Shown piece by piece: positions 27,103 to 36,522 of a stretch of DNA of 64,000 nt. The stretch comes from Rhizobium mayense. GTDB taxonomy: Bacteria > Pseudomonadota > Alphaproteobacteria > Rhizobiales > Rhizobiaceae. The position numbers and the translations under genes are program-made. The stretch is taken from NCBI RefSeq assembly GCF_030272705.1, contig NZ_JARFYM010000032.1, positions 17,468 to 81,467 of the forward strand. The letters are read 5' to 3'. How positions within the stretch are numbered: position 1 is the stretch's first letter; every line of letters starts with the position of its first letter. Below the pieces are notes generated by a model that was given only the letters and a program-made list of their open reading frames with translations, had not been told where the DNA came from and made no database searches.

Positions 27103-29085
27103 TCAGCCCTCCGGCATGGCGGCCTTCGCCTGCTCCGCCTTGGCCGCGGTGACCGTGGCCGAGGCGGCAGCAACGGCAGCGGCCTTCTCCTCGCCGCCGA
27201 CCTGAACGGTCGGCGTCGCGAATTCGATCCCGTTTGCCATGAAGACGTCGCGGATCATGGTGTAGGCGCGGCGGCGGATCATGGACTGATGTCCAGGCGC
27301 GGTGGTGAAAGCGAAGCTAATTTCCATCCCGAAATCGCCGATCTGTTCGACCCCCTTCATCTTCACCGTCTCGATGATGAAGGGTCCGAGTTCCTCATCT
27401 GCCAGCAATTCGGCGCCGACGCCTTTCACCAGCTTCTTCACTTTGGCGACATCCGTGTTGAAGGGGACACGGAGCATGAACTTGTCGATAACCCAGTCTC
27501 TGCTCATGTTCTGGACCGCACCGAGAGAGCCGAAGGGGACCGTGAAAATCGGACCGCGATGATGACGCAATCTGACCGAACGCAGGCTGAAGGATTCGAC
27601 GGTGCCCTTATAGCTGCCGCTCTGAATGTATTCGCCAACCCGGAAGGCGTCGTCCAACATGTAAAAGATGCCGCTTATGACGTCCTTGACCAGCGTCTGC
27701 GATCCGAAACCCAGGGCCACGCCGAATATGCCGGCTCCGGCAATCAGCGGGCCGATCTGAACTCCCAATTGGGCAAGCACTGTGAGTACCGTTGCCGCCA
27801 GTACAAAAACCGCAAGCGCATTTTTGAAGATCGGCAGGAGGGTGGCAATGCGATGCTGGCTCGCAGCTTCGCCGCCATGAGCCGAAGGGTCGGCGGAGAA
27901 TGTCTGGAGCTTATCGTCTATGAAGCCCCTGGTGATATGCCAAATGAGATCGGCGACCAGGAGAACGACGACGCTCTTTAGAAGGCCGTAGAAGATGGCA
28001 GTTAGCGTGGGGTCCTGATGTGCAACGGAGTCGGGATTGAACTGCCAGACGACCGCCAGCCACCCCGCCGCTATTGCGATGACGACCGCACGGCTGCCGC
28101 GGACCAGGAAAATGGTTCGAACGCGGCTCTGGTGGGAGCCGTCTTCTGAGGAAATCGCCCCTTCAATCGATCGCCCGACGGCTTTCAAGATGCCGGGCAA
28201 TATGAGTGCATAGATCCCAATCCAAACCAAACCTTTGAGATTAAGACACCACAGCACCCAAAGGGCGACGAGGAACAGGGTGAGAGCGCCCTTGATCACG
28301 CGGGATTTCGTGGATGTCCGCCAAATGGCTTCCACTCCTATCAGTAGGAGCACTACCGAAAGGCAGTAGGAGATGGCCATCGTGACGGTGGGATCAACAC
28401 CCAGCGGCGTGCCAAGGCTCCTGGTGGCGATCGCGAGTGCGAGAATGCCCATGAAGAGGCGCACGCGCCAGAGCAGTCGATCGTTGTCGACGCAGAACAC
28501 CGCAAATACGGCTAGAAAGCGGTAGGCCACGAAGGCGATCAGGTAGACGAGCAGCGTGATGCGTGCCAGCGGGGGCCAATCGAAGGCAAAGAAGATCACC
28601 CCGATAACAAGAGCAAAGATAACCACCGGAAGGAGCTTGGCTCCGGCGGCGGCGAAAGCGCCGGGCGCCTTGGCAAACCGAACCGCGCGGATCCGCAGGA
28701 ATAGCTGTTCCGCCGCGGCACCGATTGCGACCAGAACCGCGAAGATGGCCATGACCGGCGCGTAACCGTGCGACATTGCATCCGCCCTTGTTCGGGCGGA
28801 CGCGGCCGCAATTTCAGTGGGTATGCGCGGGATCGCTGATATGACGGTACGAATGCGGCTGCGCGTCTGGTTGTCCCAGTCTTCCAGATCCGAGGCGGGC
28901 GCCGCGGACGTTGACGGAGGCGCTGTTGCGCTCTTTGGCTTTTGGCTTTCCAGCCATGCCCTGACATCCGGGTCCTGCAGGAGGCGCACCAGATCATCGA
29001 TCTTCGGTTGAGCGGAGGGTGTGGTCTGCGCATGCACCGTTGTCGAGAGAAGAAGAGCGAAAAGGACCGCTGCCACCCATCTCAT
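27103..29085 (-). CDS. MscS-family mechanosensitive channel with long N-terminal region
   Basis: 660 residues. The signal peptide is MRWVAAVLFALLLSTTVHAQ. A periplasmic part of about 100 residues is followed by roughly nine to ten membrane helices. The MscS core starts near residue 430: VLAQLGVQIGPLIAGAGIFG, then the pore helix GFGSQTLVKDVISGIFYML and the beta domain with FRVGEYIQSGSYKGTVESFS. It is larger than E. coli MscS (286 residues), like the multi-helix MscM group. It opens under membrane tension to release solutes. AGGGGA precedes the ATG. A copy of the 17-bp element lies 60 nt upstream. Confidence 0.93.
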   Translation of the reverse strand: MRWVAAVLFALLLSTTVHAQTTPSAQPKIDDLVRLLQDPDVRAWLESQKPKSATAPPSTSAAPASDLEDWDNQTRSRIRTVISAIPRIPTEIAAASARTRADAMSHGYAPVMAIFAVLVAIGAAAEQLFLRIRAVRFAKAPGAFAAAGAKLLPVVIFALVIGVIFFAFDWPPLARITLLVYLIAFVAYRFLAVFAVFCVDNDRLLWRVRLFMGILALAIATRSLGTPLGVDPTVTMAISYCLSVVLLLIGVEAIWRTSTKSRVIKGALTLFLVALWVLWCLNLKGLVWIGIYALILPGILKAVGRSIEGAISSEDGSHQSRVRTIFLVRGSRAVVIAIAAGWLAVVWQFNPDSVAHQDPTLTAIFYGLLKSVVVLLVADLIWHITRGFIDDKLQTFSADPSAHGGEAASQHRIATLLPIFKNALAVFVLAATVLTVLAQLGVQIGPLIAGAGIFGVALGFGSQTLVKDVISGIFYMLDDAFRVGEYIQSGSYKGTVESFSLRSVRLRHHRGPIFTVPFGSLGAVQNMSRDWVIDKFMLRVPFNTDVAKVKKLVKGVGAELLADEELGPFIIETVKMKGVEQIGDFGMEISFAFTTAPGHQSMIRRRAYTMIRDVFMANGIEFATPTVQVGGEEKAAAVAAASATVTAAKAEQAKAAMPEG

Positions 29086-29145
29086 ATTTCGTCCCCTTCT
29101 CCGCTGCTTTTGACGGAAATAAGATCACAAATTCTTCTGTAATGC

Positions 29146-29162
29146 GAGTACGCAACGGTAAA
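29146..29162 (-). promoter_or_regulatory. 17-bp GTAACGTACTT-type element, copy a (mscS)
   Basis: Minus strand reads TTTACCGTTGCGTACTC, 13 of 17 matching the consensus TTTACAGTAACGTACTT. It is oriented toward mscS and lies 60 nt upstream of its ATG. This is the weakest copy, but its position and orientation fit the set. Confidence 0.65.
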
Positions 29163-29203
29163 TGCCGGCGTAACATTCAGCCGATCCATCGCGGCACCAG
29201 GCG

Positions 29204-29220
29204 TTTACTGTAACGTACTT
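29204..29220 (+). promoter_or_regulatory. 17-bp element, copy b (97-aa gene and regulator)
   Basis: TTTACTGTAACGTACTT, 16 of 17 matching the consensus, oriented toward the gene at 29283 and 62 nt before its ATG. It sits back-to-back with copy a in the divergent mscS/29283 region. Confidence 0.8.
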
Positions 29221-29282
29221 ACGGAAATCGTGAGACCGCATAGTATGTCTTCCTTCAACCCGAATGGAGAGCAAAACGGTCT

Positions 29283-29576
29283 ATGGGCACGGGCAGCACA
29301 AAGTCGCTGGATGAGGCCGCCCGGCGGGGACTTTGGAGGCTTATGCTAAAGCTGCCGGCGATGCGCGGGCGCCTTCAGATTCTTGGCGCCAAGTCGTCCG
29401 CTCTCCAGGACCTCTTCGAAGCCTATGAGGACGCAAGCGTGACACTCGAGCGCCTGCTCAAGGAGCCGGACGGCAACGCTCGCTTGATGATCCGCGAATA
29501 TGAGACGATCTGCAGCGAGATCGAAAACGACGTCATCGAATACTGTCTTGGGCACAGCCCGGAAATACCAAGATAG
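29283..29576 (+). CDS. Hypothetical protein, 97 residues
   Basis: A soluble, helical 97-residue protein (DEAARRGLWRLMLKLPAMRG, split here; then ALQDLFEAYEDASVTLERLL and MIREYETICSEIENDV). The pattern suggests two amphipathic helices able to form a helical hairpin or coiled coil. GGAGAG lies 11 nt before the ATG. No family recognised. It is the first gene after element copy b and lies 125 nt before the TPR regulator gene in the same direction, so the two may be co-expressed. Confidence 0.65.
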   Translation: MGTGSTKSLDEAARRGLWRLMLKLPAMRGRLQILGAKSSALQDLFEAYEDASVTLERLLKEPDGNARLMIREYETICSEIENDVIEYCLGHSPEIPR

Positions 29577-29701
29577 GACGGAGAAGCGTCCGAAAACATC
29601 ACGTTTCGGTTTTGTTAGCGTCTTGGCTTGCAACCGCCTGTCATCTGCGCAATATATTCGTCTGTTCTCATGGACTTGGACCAAGCGTAGCGGGGGCTGT
29701 A

Positions 29702-31453
29702 ATGCACGCTGAGGAACATGGCACAAGGGACTGCGAAGTCACGGAAACCGAGGCGCGCGCTGAAGTCGAGCGGCTTCTTTCCGACATCAGGTTCCATGCA
29801 ACGGAGCGCCAGCGCGCCATATTGCGCTATCTCGCCGAGCGGCATTTCGGCGGACATGACGATGGAGTCAAGGCCTACTCGATCGCAATAGACGTGCTTG
29901 GCAGATCAAGCAGCTTTGAACCCTCCCTCGACCCCATCGTGCGGATCGAAGTCAGCCGTCTACGATCTGCGGTCGCGAACTATTACGAGGCTTTCCGACA
30001 ACCAGACTGCGTTTCGATCGACCTGCCAAAGGGAAAGTACGTCGTCGTGTTCTCAAAGGCGGCGGTGGATGAACCTGCGGAGAGCGGCGAGGCCGTGGAA
30101 AACGGCGAGCAGGAAGCGGAGCAAGCATATTCCGCGACGCCAGTGGAAATGGTCATGCCGGCAGCGGGCCGTGCCGCGCGGCCCAGGAAATGGATCACTC
30201 CGCTGTCGGCCGCTGCGATGTTTTGCGTAGCTGTGTCGGCTGCCACCGCTGGATGGCTCTATACCCGTCCGGTGTTTACCATGAGGCCGGCGGTCTCGGT
30301 CAGCATCTCCGCACCCGATCAGCAGCTGGAGGGGGAAGCGACCTTGACACGCGACATGCTGATCACGGCGCTGACCCAGTTCCAGACTCTGACGGTGACA
30401 TCGGAGGACGACGCCACCGGGTCGGTACCGCCCCCATTGCATGTCCAGCCGGGGCGATCCTACCGCATAGACATGAAGTATTACGGCGACAATGGCGACC
30501 GGAGTGTCTGGTGGCAGATCGTCGACTCCGGATCCGGGGACCTCCTGAAGGCCGGGCTCGAGAAGGTCGACGGAGATGGAAAGAGCCCGCAGGCGGTAAG
30601 CGGCGAGCTGGTCGCGGAATTGTCGCGGCGGTTCGCCACGACCCGCGGTGTGATCAACAGCATCGAGATCCGCCACAATGCGATCGGGGCGCTTGGAAAT
30701 GCCTGCATTTTGAGAGCGGAATTCGAACTCGACGACGGCGGCCCTTCCGACGTCGCCGCAACGTCCGGATGTCTTGAACGGATGGTGGCGAAGGAGCCGT
30801 CCAATGCGGATGCCGCCGCAACGCTGTCGCGCGTGCTCATCGCGAAGGAGGAGGGCGTCGTCCCGGAAGAAACTGTCGCCCGTTCGCTCATGCTCGCCAA
30901 TCGCGCCGTGTCGCTTGCACCGGCCTCGGACCGCGCGCAGATCGCCCTGATGGTGGCGCAGTTCGACGCTGGGCGCATCCAGACCGCGATAAGCGCCGGA
31001 AACCGTGCCTTGGCTCTCAATCCCAACAATCCCGACGCCACTGCCAAGCTCGCAATGGTCCTGTTCGCGGCCGGTTACTGGCAGGGAGCGGCAGGGATGG
31101 CGGAAGCCTCTGCAAAGTCGGTGGATGTCGTTCCGCACGATGCCCTGCTTGTACTTGCATTGGACGCCTATCGAAGAGGGAATTGGTCGGAAGCCTCATT
31201 GCTTGCCGAGCAGGTTAACTGCAGCGATTTCGTTGTCAGGGCGCTCAGGGCCGCGTCTCTCGGCCAGCTGGGATCGGATGCGGCGGCAGAACGGTTGGCG
31301 CAACTCCGCAGCCGGAATCCAGACTTCGAATCCAACTTCCGCAACCTGATCGCGGACAGGCGCTACCAGCAGACATTGGTCGCCTCCATGGAGGAGGGGC
31401 TGAGGAAGGCCGGTGCTCACCTGAGCTCCGAAGGCTTGGCGAGTGCGTTCTGA
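29702..31453 (+). CDS. Membrane-anchored winged-helix-like regulator with periplasmic TPR region
   Basis: 583 residues. Residues 18-118 form a domain seen in rhizobial CadC/adenylate-cyclase-like proteins: RQRAILRYLAERHFGG, KAYSIAIDVLGRSSSFEPS, DPIVRIEVSRLRSAVANYY, then IDLPKGKYVVVF. I take this as a DNA-binding winged helix. A single membrane helix spans about 164-186 (WITPLSAAAMFCVAVSAATA). Beyond it lie a TolB/FlgO-like strand region (200-330) and TPR-like helices (350-530, with ALALNPNNPDATAKLA). The cytoplasmic DNA-binding head and periplasmic sensor resemble CadC/ToxR one-component regulators. GGGGG lies 6-7 nt before the ATG. It lies within the element-bearing locus. Confidence 0.75.
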   Translation: MHAEEHGTRDCEVTETEARAEVERLLSDIRFHATERQRAILRYLAERHFGGHDDGVKAYSIAIDVLGRSSSFEPSLDPIVRIEVSRLRSAVANYYEAFRQPDCVSIDLPKGKYVVVFSKAAVDEPAESGEAVENGEQEAEQAYSATPVEMVMPAAGRAARPRKWITPLSAAAMFCVAVSAATAGWLYTRPVFTMRPAVSVSISAPDQQLEGEATLTRDMLITALTQFQTLTVTSEDDATGSVPPPLHVQPGRSYRIDMKYYGDNGDRSVWWQIVDSGSGDLLKAGLEKVDGDGKSPQAVSGELVAELSRRFATTRGVINSIEIRHNAIGALGNACILRAEFELDDGGPSDVAATSGCLERMVAKEPSNADAAATLSRVLIAKEEGVVPEETVARSLMLANRAVSLAPASDRAQIALMVAQFDAGRIQTAISAGNRALALNPNNPDATAKLAMVLFAAGYWQGAAGMAEASAKSVDVVPHDALLVLALDAYRRGNWSEASLLAEQVNCSDFVVRALRAASLGQLGSDAAAERLAQLRSRNPDFESNFRNLIADRRYQQTLVASMEEGLRKAGAHLSSEGLASAF

Positions 31454-31471
31454 AATATTGACGCACACCAA

Positions 31472-31488
31472 TTTGCCGTAACGTACTT
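31472..31488 (+). promoter_or_regulatory. 17-bp element, copy c (mltF)
   Basis: TTTGCCGTAACGTACTT, 15 of 17 matching the consensus. It lies 19 nt after the regulator stop and 65 nt before the mltF ATG, oriented toward mltF. Confidence 0.8.
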
Positions 31489-31553
31489 GTGCGCGTCGGC
31501 AGCTTTGCGAAGCTCGGCGAGTCATCCGGGTGGGATGATGGGGCAGAGCAAAA

Positions 31554-33032
31554 ATGAAAAGAAATCGCATTTCGGCGTCTGCCGGCGGCTGGGCACTATC
31601 GGTCATGCTGGCAATGGCTATGTCATTCGTTGTGCCGATGATGTCGCCACCGGCAATCGCCGAGGAGATCAGCATACCGGTAAAGGGTGGGACCTATGAT
31701 CTCGACGTCATGGAGAAACGCCGTCTTGTCCGAATTCTGGTCCCCTTCAGCAAGACAATCTACTTCGTCGACAAGGGGCGGCAGCTTGGCACGGCGGTGG
31801 AGTTCGGCCAGGCCCTGGAGGCTTACCTCAACACCGGACGGAAGAAGGAAATCGAGCACATCCGAGTGGCCTTCATACCGGTGCCCCGCAACAAGCTCCT
31901 TGATGAGCTCAATGACGGCGTCGGCGATATCGTTATGGCGAATCTAACCATCACGCCACAACGGCAGGCGATCGTCGATTTTACTGATCCTCTATTCGAC
32001 AAGGCGACAGAAGTGCTTGTGAGCGGTCCGGCTTCCCAAACTGTAACAGGGATCGACGACCTGGTCAGTGCGCCTCTTATGCTGCGGCCTTCGAGCAGTT
32101 ACTGGACCCACGTAGAGGAGATCAACAAAGCACGCACCGCAGCAGGGAAGCCGCCGATTCAACTGCAGCCCATCGACGAGAACCTCGAGGACGAGGACTT
32201 GATGGAAATGGTCAATGCCGGTCTGCTGCCATACACGGTGGTCGACCAATATAAGGCGGCAATATGGGCGGAAGTGTTTCCGGACATCAGGGTACGTTCG
32301 GACGTGGTCATTTCCGATGCCGGTAAGATTGCTTGGGCGGTCCGAAGGAACAGTCCTTTGCTCCTGGCGAAGCTGAACCCATTTGTGGCGACGCACCGCA
32401 TCGGAACGACCTTCGGCAACATTCTCAAGACGCGGTACTTCAAGAGTGACAAGATCGTCAAGCGTGCCTATTCCGTGGCCGATGTCCAAAGGTTCCTGCA
32501 TGTCGTGGACCTCTTCAGGCAGCACGCCAATACCTATTCCTTCGACTATCTGATGCTGATCGCGCAGGGTTATCAGGAATCGCAACTCGACCAGCAGCGG
32601 CGCAGCGCGCGCGGCGCGGTAGGCATCATGCAGCTCCTTCCGGCGACTGCGGCCGACAAAGCCGTCGGCATAACCGGCATTGACAAGGATGAGAGCAAGA
32701 ATATCGAAGCGGCGTCGAAATATCTTCGTTATCTCGTTTCGACCTACATTACGGACGCCGGCATAACCGACAGGGACCGGCTGCTGTTTGCCTTTGCCGC
32801 CTACAATGCCGGGCCAGGAAATCTCGCGAAGTTCCGCAAGAAAGCGATCGATATGGGATTGGACCCTAATGTCTGGTTCGGCAATGTCGAAAACGCGGCG
32901 GCCGCCATTGTCGGTCGCGAGACCGTGCAATATGTGAGCAATATCTACAAATACTATGTCGCCTACTCGCTCCTCGCCGCGCGCGACCAGGCACATGCAA
33001 CGGCCGTCGGAGCCAGCGAGGGTGGAAAATAG
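31554..33032 (+). CDS. mltF: Membrane-bound lytic murein transglycosylase F-like protein
   Basis: 492 residues. The signal sequence ends PAIAEE near residue 38. Residues 55-290 form a periplasmic solute-binding (SBP_bac_3-like) module (RLVRILVPFSKTIYFVDKG, LTITPQRQAIVDFTDP). Residues 320-475 form a lysozyme-like SLT domain with catalytic Glu342 in QGYQESQLD, then ARGAVGIMQLLPATA and AFAAYNAGPGN. This is the MltF architecture. It cleaves glycan strands of murein non-hydrolytically in the periplasm. The Shine-Dalgarno is weak. It is downstream of an element copy and the TPR regulator. Confidence 0.92.
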   Translation: MKRNRISASAGGWALSVMLAMAMSFVVPMMSPPAIAEEISIPVKGGTYDLDVMEKRRLVRILVPFSKTIYFVDKGRQLGTAVEFGQALEAYLNTGRKKEIEHIRVAFIPVPRNKLLDELNDGVGDIVMANLTITPQRQAIVDFTDPLFDKATEVLVSGPASQTVTGIDDLVSAPLMLRPSSSYWTHVEEINKARTAAGKPPIQLQPIDENLEDEDLMEMVNAGLLPYTVVDQYKAAIWAEVFPDIRVRSDVVISDAGKIAWAVRRNSPLLLAKLNPFVATHRIGTTFGNILKTRYFKSDKIVKRAYSVADVQRFLHVVDLFRQHANTYSFDYLMLIAQGYQESQLDQQRRSARGAVGIMQLLPATAADKAVGITGIDKDESKNIEAASKYLRYLVSTYITDAGITDRDRLLFAFAAYNAGPGNLAKFRKKAIDMGLDPNVWFGNVENAAAAIVGRETVQYVSNIYKYYVAYSLLAARDQAHATAVGASEGGK

Positions 33033-33126
33033 GCTTCCAGTTTAAGGACGCGCTCCCGACCATTTGTACGGTGGTTGCTATTTCCGGAACTCTGATCCGT
33101 CGAACAACGACAGCCGGGGGTGCTGT

Positions 33127-34140
33127 TCACTCCCATCCGAAGATCTTCCGCCAGTCGGCCTTCATGTCGACGACTAGCCAGTTCCGCCTCTCCGCTTCGT
33201 CCAGGGCCTTGTCCAGCTTGCCGAATGCCGATTGCCGGTCATAAGCGTATTCGCGCGCGGCGTCGGTGTGATGGATCAGCATGGCGAAGCCAGGTCGCTT
33301 GCCCGCGGTCACCCAGCGCAGCATCTCGTAGTCGCCGTCCGAATTGCCAGCCACGAAAATCGGCTTTCTGCCAATGAACTGATTGATGCCGACTGGTTTA
33401 CCTGGACCGTCATCCACGAAATCGATCTTCGGCAGCCGCCTCAGAACCGGAACGTCGTCAACCAGGGTGTATTCCGTGGTGATCGTACTGCCCACGACCT
33501 GTTCCGGTGGAATGCCATAGATCTTTTCCGTTATTGGACGCATGAACTCAACACCGCCGCCGGAGACGATGTAGGTCTTGAAGCCGTTGGCGCGCAGATA
33601 GTCGAGAAGCTCCCGCATCGGCGCATAGGTCATCTCCGTGTAGAGCCTCCCGGTCTTCGGATGCTTCGCTGTCGCGAACCAATCGGTGACGATCTTGGAA
33701 AATTGGTCGGTGGTCATGCCGGCATGCGTTGCCATGCCCAACTCGACAATGCCTTTCTCGCCGCTTTTGGCGACGCCCTTCAGGTCTCCGGCTAGGACGG
33801 ATTTGAATGGCTCCTGCTCTTTCCATTCCGGGTGCTGCGGAGCCAGATCCTTGACCCGATCAAGCATAAAGCCGAGCTGGGTGTAGAACGGCTGCTCCAC
33901 CCAGAGCGTCCCGTCATTGTCGAAGACCGCGATGCGATCCTCGGGCGCGACATAGCCTTCGCCGCCCTGCGTGGTCGTCGCGTTGACGAAGTCCATGATC
34001 CGGGTTTTTGCAGCTGTATCGTTCCAGGAAGGCAGCGATTCCTGCGCCAGCACTGGAGATATTGCGCCCGCGACCAGCATGATCAGTGCCACGAGCAGCG
34101 ATGCAAAGATCGCGTCGGAGGTCTCCAAGCGGTTTTTCAT
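33127..34140 (-). CDS. Exported HAD-family phosphatase
   Basis: 337 residues. The N-terminal signal anchor/peptide is AIFASLLVALIMLVAGAI, ending PVLAQE. HAD motif I is VFDNDGTLW (DxDGT), motif II is YIVSGGGVEFM, and motif III/IV lies in FVAGNSDGDYEMLRW (GNSxxD). All catalytic aspartates are present. It should dephosphorylate a small molecule in the periplasm. GAGGAGAGG precedes the ATG. It follows the formylglycine-generating enzyme gene by 13 nt, so it is in the same operon. Confidence 0.88.
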   Translation of the reverse strand: MKNRLETSDAIFASLLVALIMLVAGAISPVLAQESLPSWNDTAAKTRIMDFVNATTTQGGEGYVAPEDRIAVFDNDGTLWVEQPFYTQLGFMLDRVKDLAPQHPEWKEQEPFKSVLAGDLKGVAKSGEKGIVELGMATHAGMTTDQFSKIVTDWFATAKHPKTGRLYTEMTYAPMRELLDYLRANGFKTYIVSGGGVEFMRPITEKIYGIPPEQVVGSTITTEYTLVDDVPVLRRLPKIDFVDDGPGKPVGINQFIGRKPIFVAGNSDGDYEMLRWVTAGKRPGFAMLIHHTDAAREYAYDRQSAFGKLDKALDEAERRNWLVVDMKADWRKIFGWE

Positions 34141-34153
34141 CGGGCCTCTCCTC

Positions 34154-35113
34154 TTAAGCGGGAACTCTCTTCACGCACCGGAAGCCGACATGGCTCGTCG
34201 AGGTATCCTCAGGCTCGGCATGCCGGGCGGCAGGTCGGTAGCGGCGGCAATAATTCGGCGCGCAGAGATGCGAGCCACCTTTCAGTACGCGGCGCGGTAT
34301 CCGTATTTGCGGCTGCCTTGGATCGTAGCTCGCTTCGATATCGCCGCCGCGCGGATTTGTCGGGACGCAGCAGGATTTGGCGGCTGGCTCCGGATGCCGC
34401 GTTGACCAGTAATCGGTAGTCCATTCCCAGACATTACCGATCATGTCGTAGAGGCCGTAGCCGTTCGGCGGGAAAGATCGGACGGGCGAAGTGCGCTCGT
34501 GGCCTTTCGGCTTGGTGGAGTGTGTCGGGAAGGTACCCTGCCAGGTATTTGCCATAGCCACCCCGCCCGGCATCAGCTCATCGCCCCATGCAAATTCGGC
34601 ATCATCCAATCCACCTCGCGCGGCCAACTCCCATTCGGCCTCGGTGGGGAGGTCGAGCCCAGCCCATTCCGCGTAGGCTTTCGCATCGACATAGGCGACG
34701 TGGACGACGGGATGATCGAGCTTGCCCCGGAGATCGCTCAGCCCTCCGAGCGGCCGCCGCCAGTTGGCCCCGAATTTGAACGACCACCATTGGGTGATGT
34801 CCGATCCGCTGACCGTCTTGGGCTGATGGAACACCAGCGATCCGGCTTTCAACATCTTCGGCAACGCGCCCGGATAATCCTTCGAATCAGGGGTTTTCTC
34901 GGCGAACGTGACGTATCCAGCGGCCTTCACGAACTCCATGAATTTCCGGTTGGTGACGAGGGTCTCCTCGATCCAGAAGCCGTCGACCTTCACGGGATGG
35001 GCGGGGGCCTCTTCCGGATAATGATCGTTTGAGCCCATGGTGAAGGTGCGGCCGGGAATCCAGACCATACCTGCCGGTGCTTTCGCGGGTTCGTCCTCGA
35101 ATGCCAATGACAT
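34154..35113 (-). CDS. Formylglycine-generating enzyme (sulfatase-modifying factor family)
   Basis: A 319-residue FGE-sulfatase domain protein without a signal peptide, hence cytoplasmic. Motifs: MVWIPGRTFTMGSND at the start, DLPTEAEWELAARGG, MIGNVWEWTTDYW, and LKGGSHLCAPNYCRRYRPAAR. The last contains Cys284 and Cys289, aligning with the paired active-site cysteines of human SUMF1. It converts a sulfatase Cys to C-alpha-formylglycine before export. The ATG is favoured over the GTG just before it because of GGAGG spacing. The likely client is the sulfatase at 41561-43204 in the same locus. Confidence 0.93.
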   Translation of the reverse strand: MSLAFEDEPAKAPAGMVWIPGRTFTMGSNDHYPEEAPAHPVKVDGFWIEETLVTNRKFMEFVKAAGYVTFAEKTPDSKDYPGALPKMLKAGSLVFHQPKTVSGSDITQWWSFKFGANWRRPLGGLSDLRGKLDHPVVHVAYVDAKAYAEWAGLDLPTEAEWELAARGGLDDAEFAWGDELMPGGVAMANTWQGTFPTHSTKPKGHERTSPVRSFPPNGYGLYDMIGNVWEWTTDYWSTRHPEPAAKSCCVPTNPRGGDIEASYDPRQPQIRIPRRVLKGGSHLCAPNYCRRYRPAARHAEPEDTSTSHVGFRCVKRVPA

Positions 35114-35166
35114 CACAGCCTCCGAATTTCGAAGGCTGTAGCTTCGCGCCTGACAAGTGGGAGGGG

Positions 35167-35183
35167 AAGTACGTTACTGTAAA
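35167..35183 (-). promoter_or_regulatory. 17-bp element, copy d (FGE-HAD operon)
   Basis: Minus strand is exactly TTTACAGTAACGTACTT, identical to copies e and g. It lies 53 nt upstream of the FGE start and points toward it, between FGE and the end of the bat operon. Confidence 0.88.
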
Positions 35184-35232
35184 TTCCTGCGTCAACTACG
35201 CAATGGAGGGCACATGCAGGCGTCCGTTCGGG

Positions 35233-36522
35233 TCAAACCGGATTGAGGTCTGGCAGGACAGGCTTTGTCGCGGAAGTAGTGGACGAACCGCGTATTCCAA
35301 CAAGGCTGGCAAGCCGTTTCCTATCGACTTCAACGGCGGTCTTTCCTCGAAACAGCCCTTCTGCGAGGATGGCGACCTGGCGCGAGAGTTCGGGCGAGTT
35401 CTCCGATGAGAGCCAGTCCGCCAGTGTCCGGTGCCCGAGCTTTGCGGACCATGCCTGCAATCCGGCATAGATCGCCGCGGGATCTGCTGTTCGGATCGTC
35501 CGACGCAATTGTCCGAGCTGGTACCGAGGGGAGTGTCGTCTCCTCTCATCGCTCTCGGAAATCCAGTTCGCAACCCGGAAAGCCATTCGACGTGCGGGCC
35601 GGAAAAATATAGCGAGCAGCACGATGATGGCGGCGCCGGCGACGATGAGCCGAGCTAGAATTCTGAGCAGTCCGTTCTGGTCGTCCTCAAGTTCGGGTGT
35701 GATTGCCTGCTGCGTCGCGGCTGCCGCGGCGACCACGACTTTCACCGCGGATAGGGTTGCCAACTTTCGGGCGTGGTCGCCTGCATCGAACCAGGGATAG
35801 GAGAGGGAGGGGATATCGAAACTCCCCGGGGTCTGTGCGGTATAAACCACCACCTGTATGCGCCGGCTGCCGGCCCCCCGATCGGTCGCGACGCCGTCTT
35901 CAACCTTCGGCGGCTTTTCGTACTGCCGCAAACCGGGCGCCGTTCCGACGCCGACGGGCGGGATCATCATCGCCTGCGTGTCGTTAGCGAAGACGGTAAT
36001 GGTTCGGACCAATGCATCACCTGCCTTCAGGGTCGACGGGTCGCGGTCGAAGGACTGCGTCAGTGTCAACGCGCGCGCGGCAAAGACCGGCGCCGTAGCC
36101 GCGCCGTCCGCCGTTGCGACGACCTGGAAGCTCGTGGAAGGCGCACGCGCCGTCGCTTTCGTCGGTCTTCCGTCCTGCGAGTAGCCGAGCTCGATCGCGA
36201 TTTCCGGCAGGGTGAAGGTCCCCGCAGTCTCGGGCACGACGACGTAGTGTCGGCTGATCCCGGAATACTGGACGCCATCCACTGTCTGGATGAGGTTCTG
36301 CGCGCGTTCATCCGGAAGCGTCACGAGCGCATTCGCAACATTGAAGAGCGGAAATTGCGGCGGCGACGTGAAGAAGTCGGGGACGAAAACGTCGACGGTG
36401 ACGTGCACCTGCTGGCCCGGTACGATCTGTCCGTCACCATCGACTGTGACCTGGGCGAACGGCTCCGCCGCAATCGCCATGCGGGATGCCGCCAGCCAGA
36501 AAAGAACCACCAGCAATCTCAT
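35233..36522 (-). CDS. batD: BatD-like protein
   Basis: 429 residues. The signal peptide is MRLLVVLFWLAASRMAIAA. A long beta-rich periplasmic region carries the BatD pattern (VPGQQVHVTVDVFVPDFF, TAGTFTLPEIAIELGYS, TPGSFDIPSLSYPWFD). One membrane helix is near residue 285-305 (ILARLIVAGAAIIVLLAIFF), followed by a cytoplasmic tail. BatD is the usual last member of Bat (Bacteroides aerotolerance-type) operons. It overlaps the batBC-like gene by 4 nt. It is the distal gene of the moxR operon. Confidence 0.87.
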   Translation of the reverse strand: MRLLVVLFWLAASRMAIAAEPFAQVTVDGDGQIVPGQQVHVTVDVFVPDFFTSPPQFPLFNVANALVTLPDERAQNLIQTVDGVQYSGISRHYVVVPETAGTFTLPEIAIELGYSQDGRPTKATARAPSTSFQVVATADGAATAPVFAARALTLTQSFDRDPSTLKAGDALVRTITVFANDTQAMMIPPVGVGTAPGLRQYEKPPKVEDGVATDRGAGSRRIQVVVYTAQTPGSFDIPSLSYPWFDAGDHARKLATLSAVKVVVAAAAATQQAITPELEDDQNGLLRILARLIVAGAAIIVLLAIFFRPARRMAFRVANWISESDERRRHSPRYQLGQLRRTIRTADPAAIYAGLQAWSAKLGHRTLADWLSSENSPELSRQVAILAEGLFRGKTAVEVDRKRLASLVGIRGSSTTSATKPVLPDLNPV

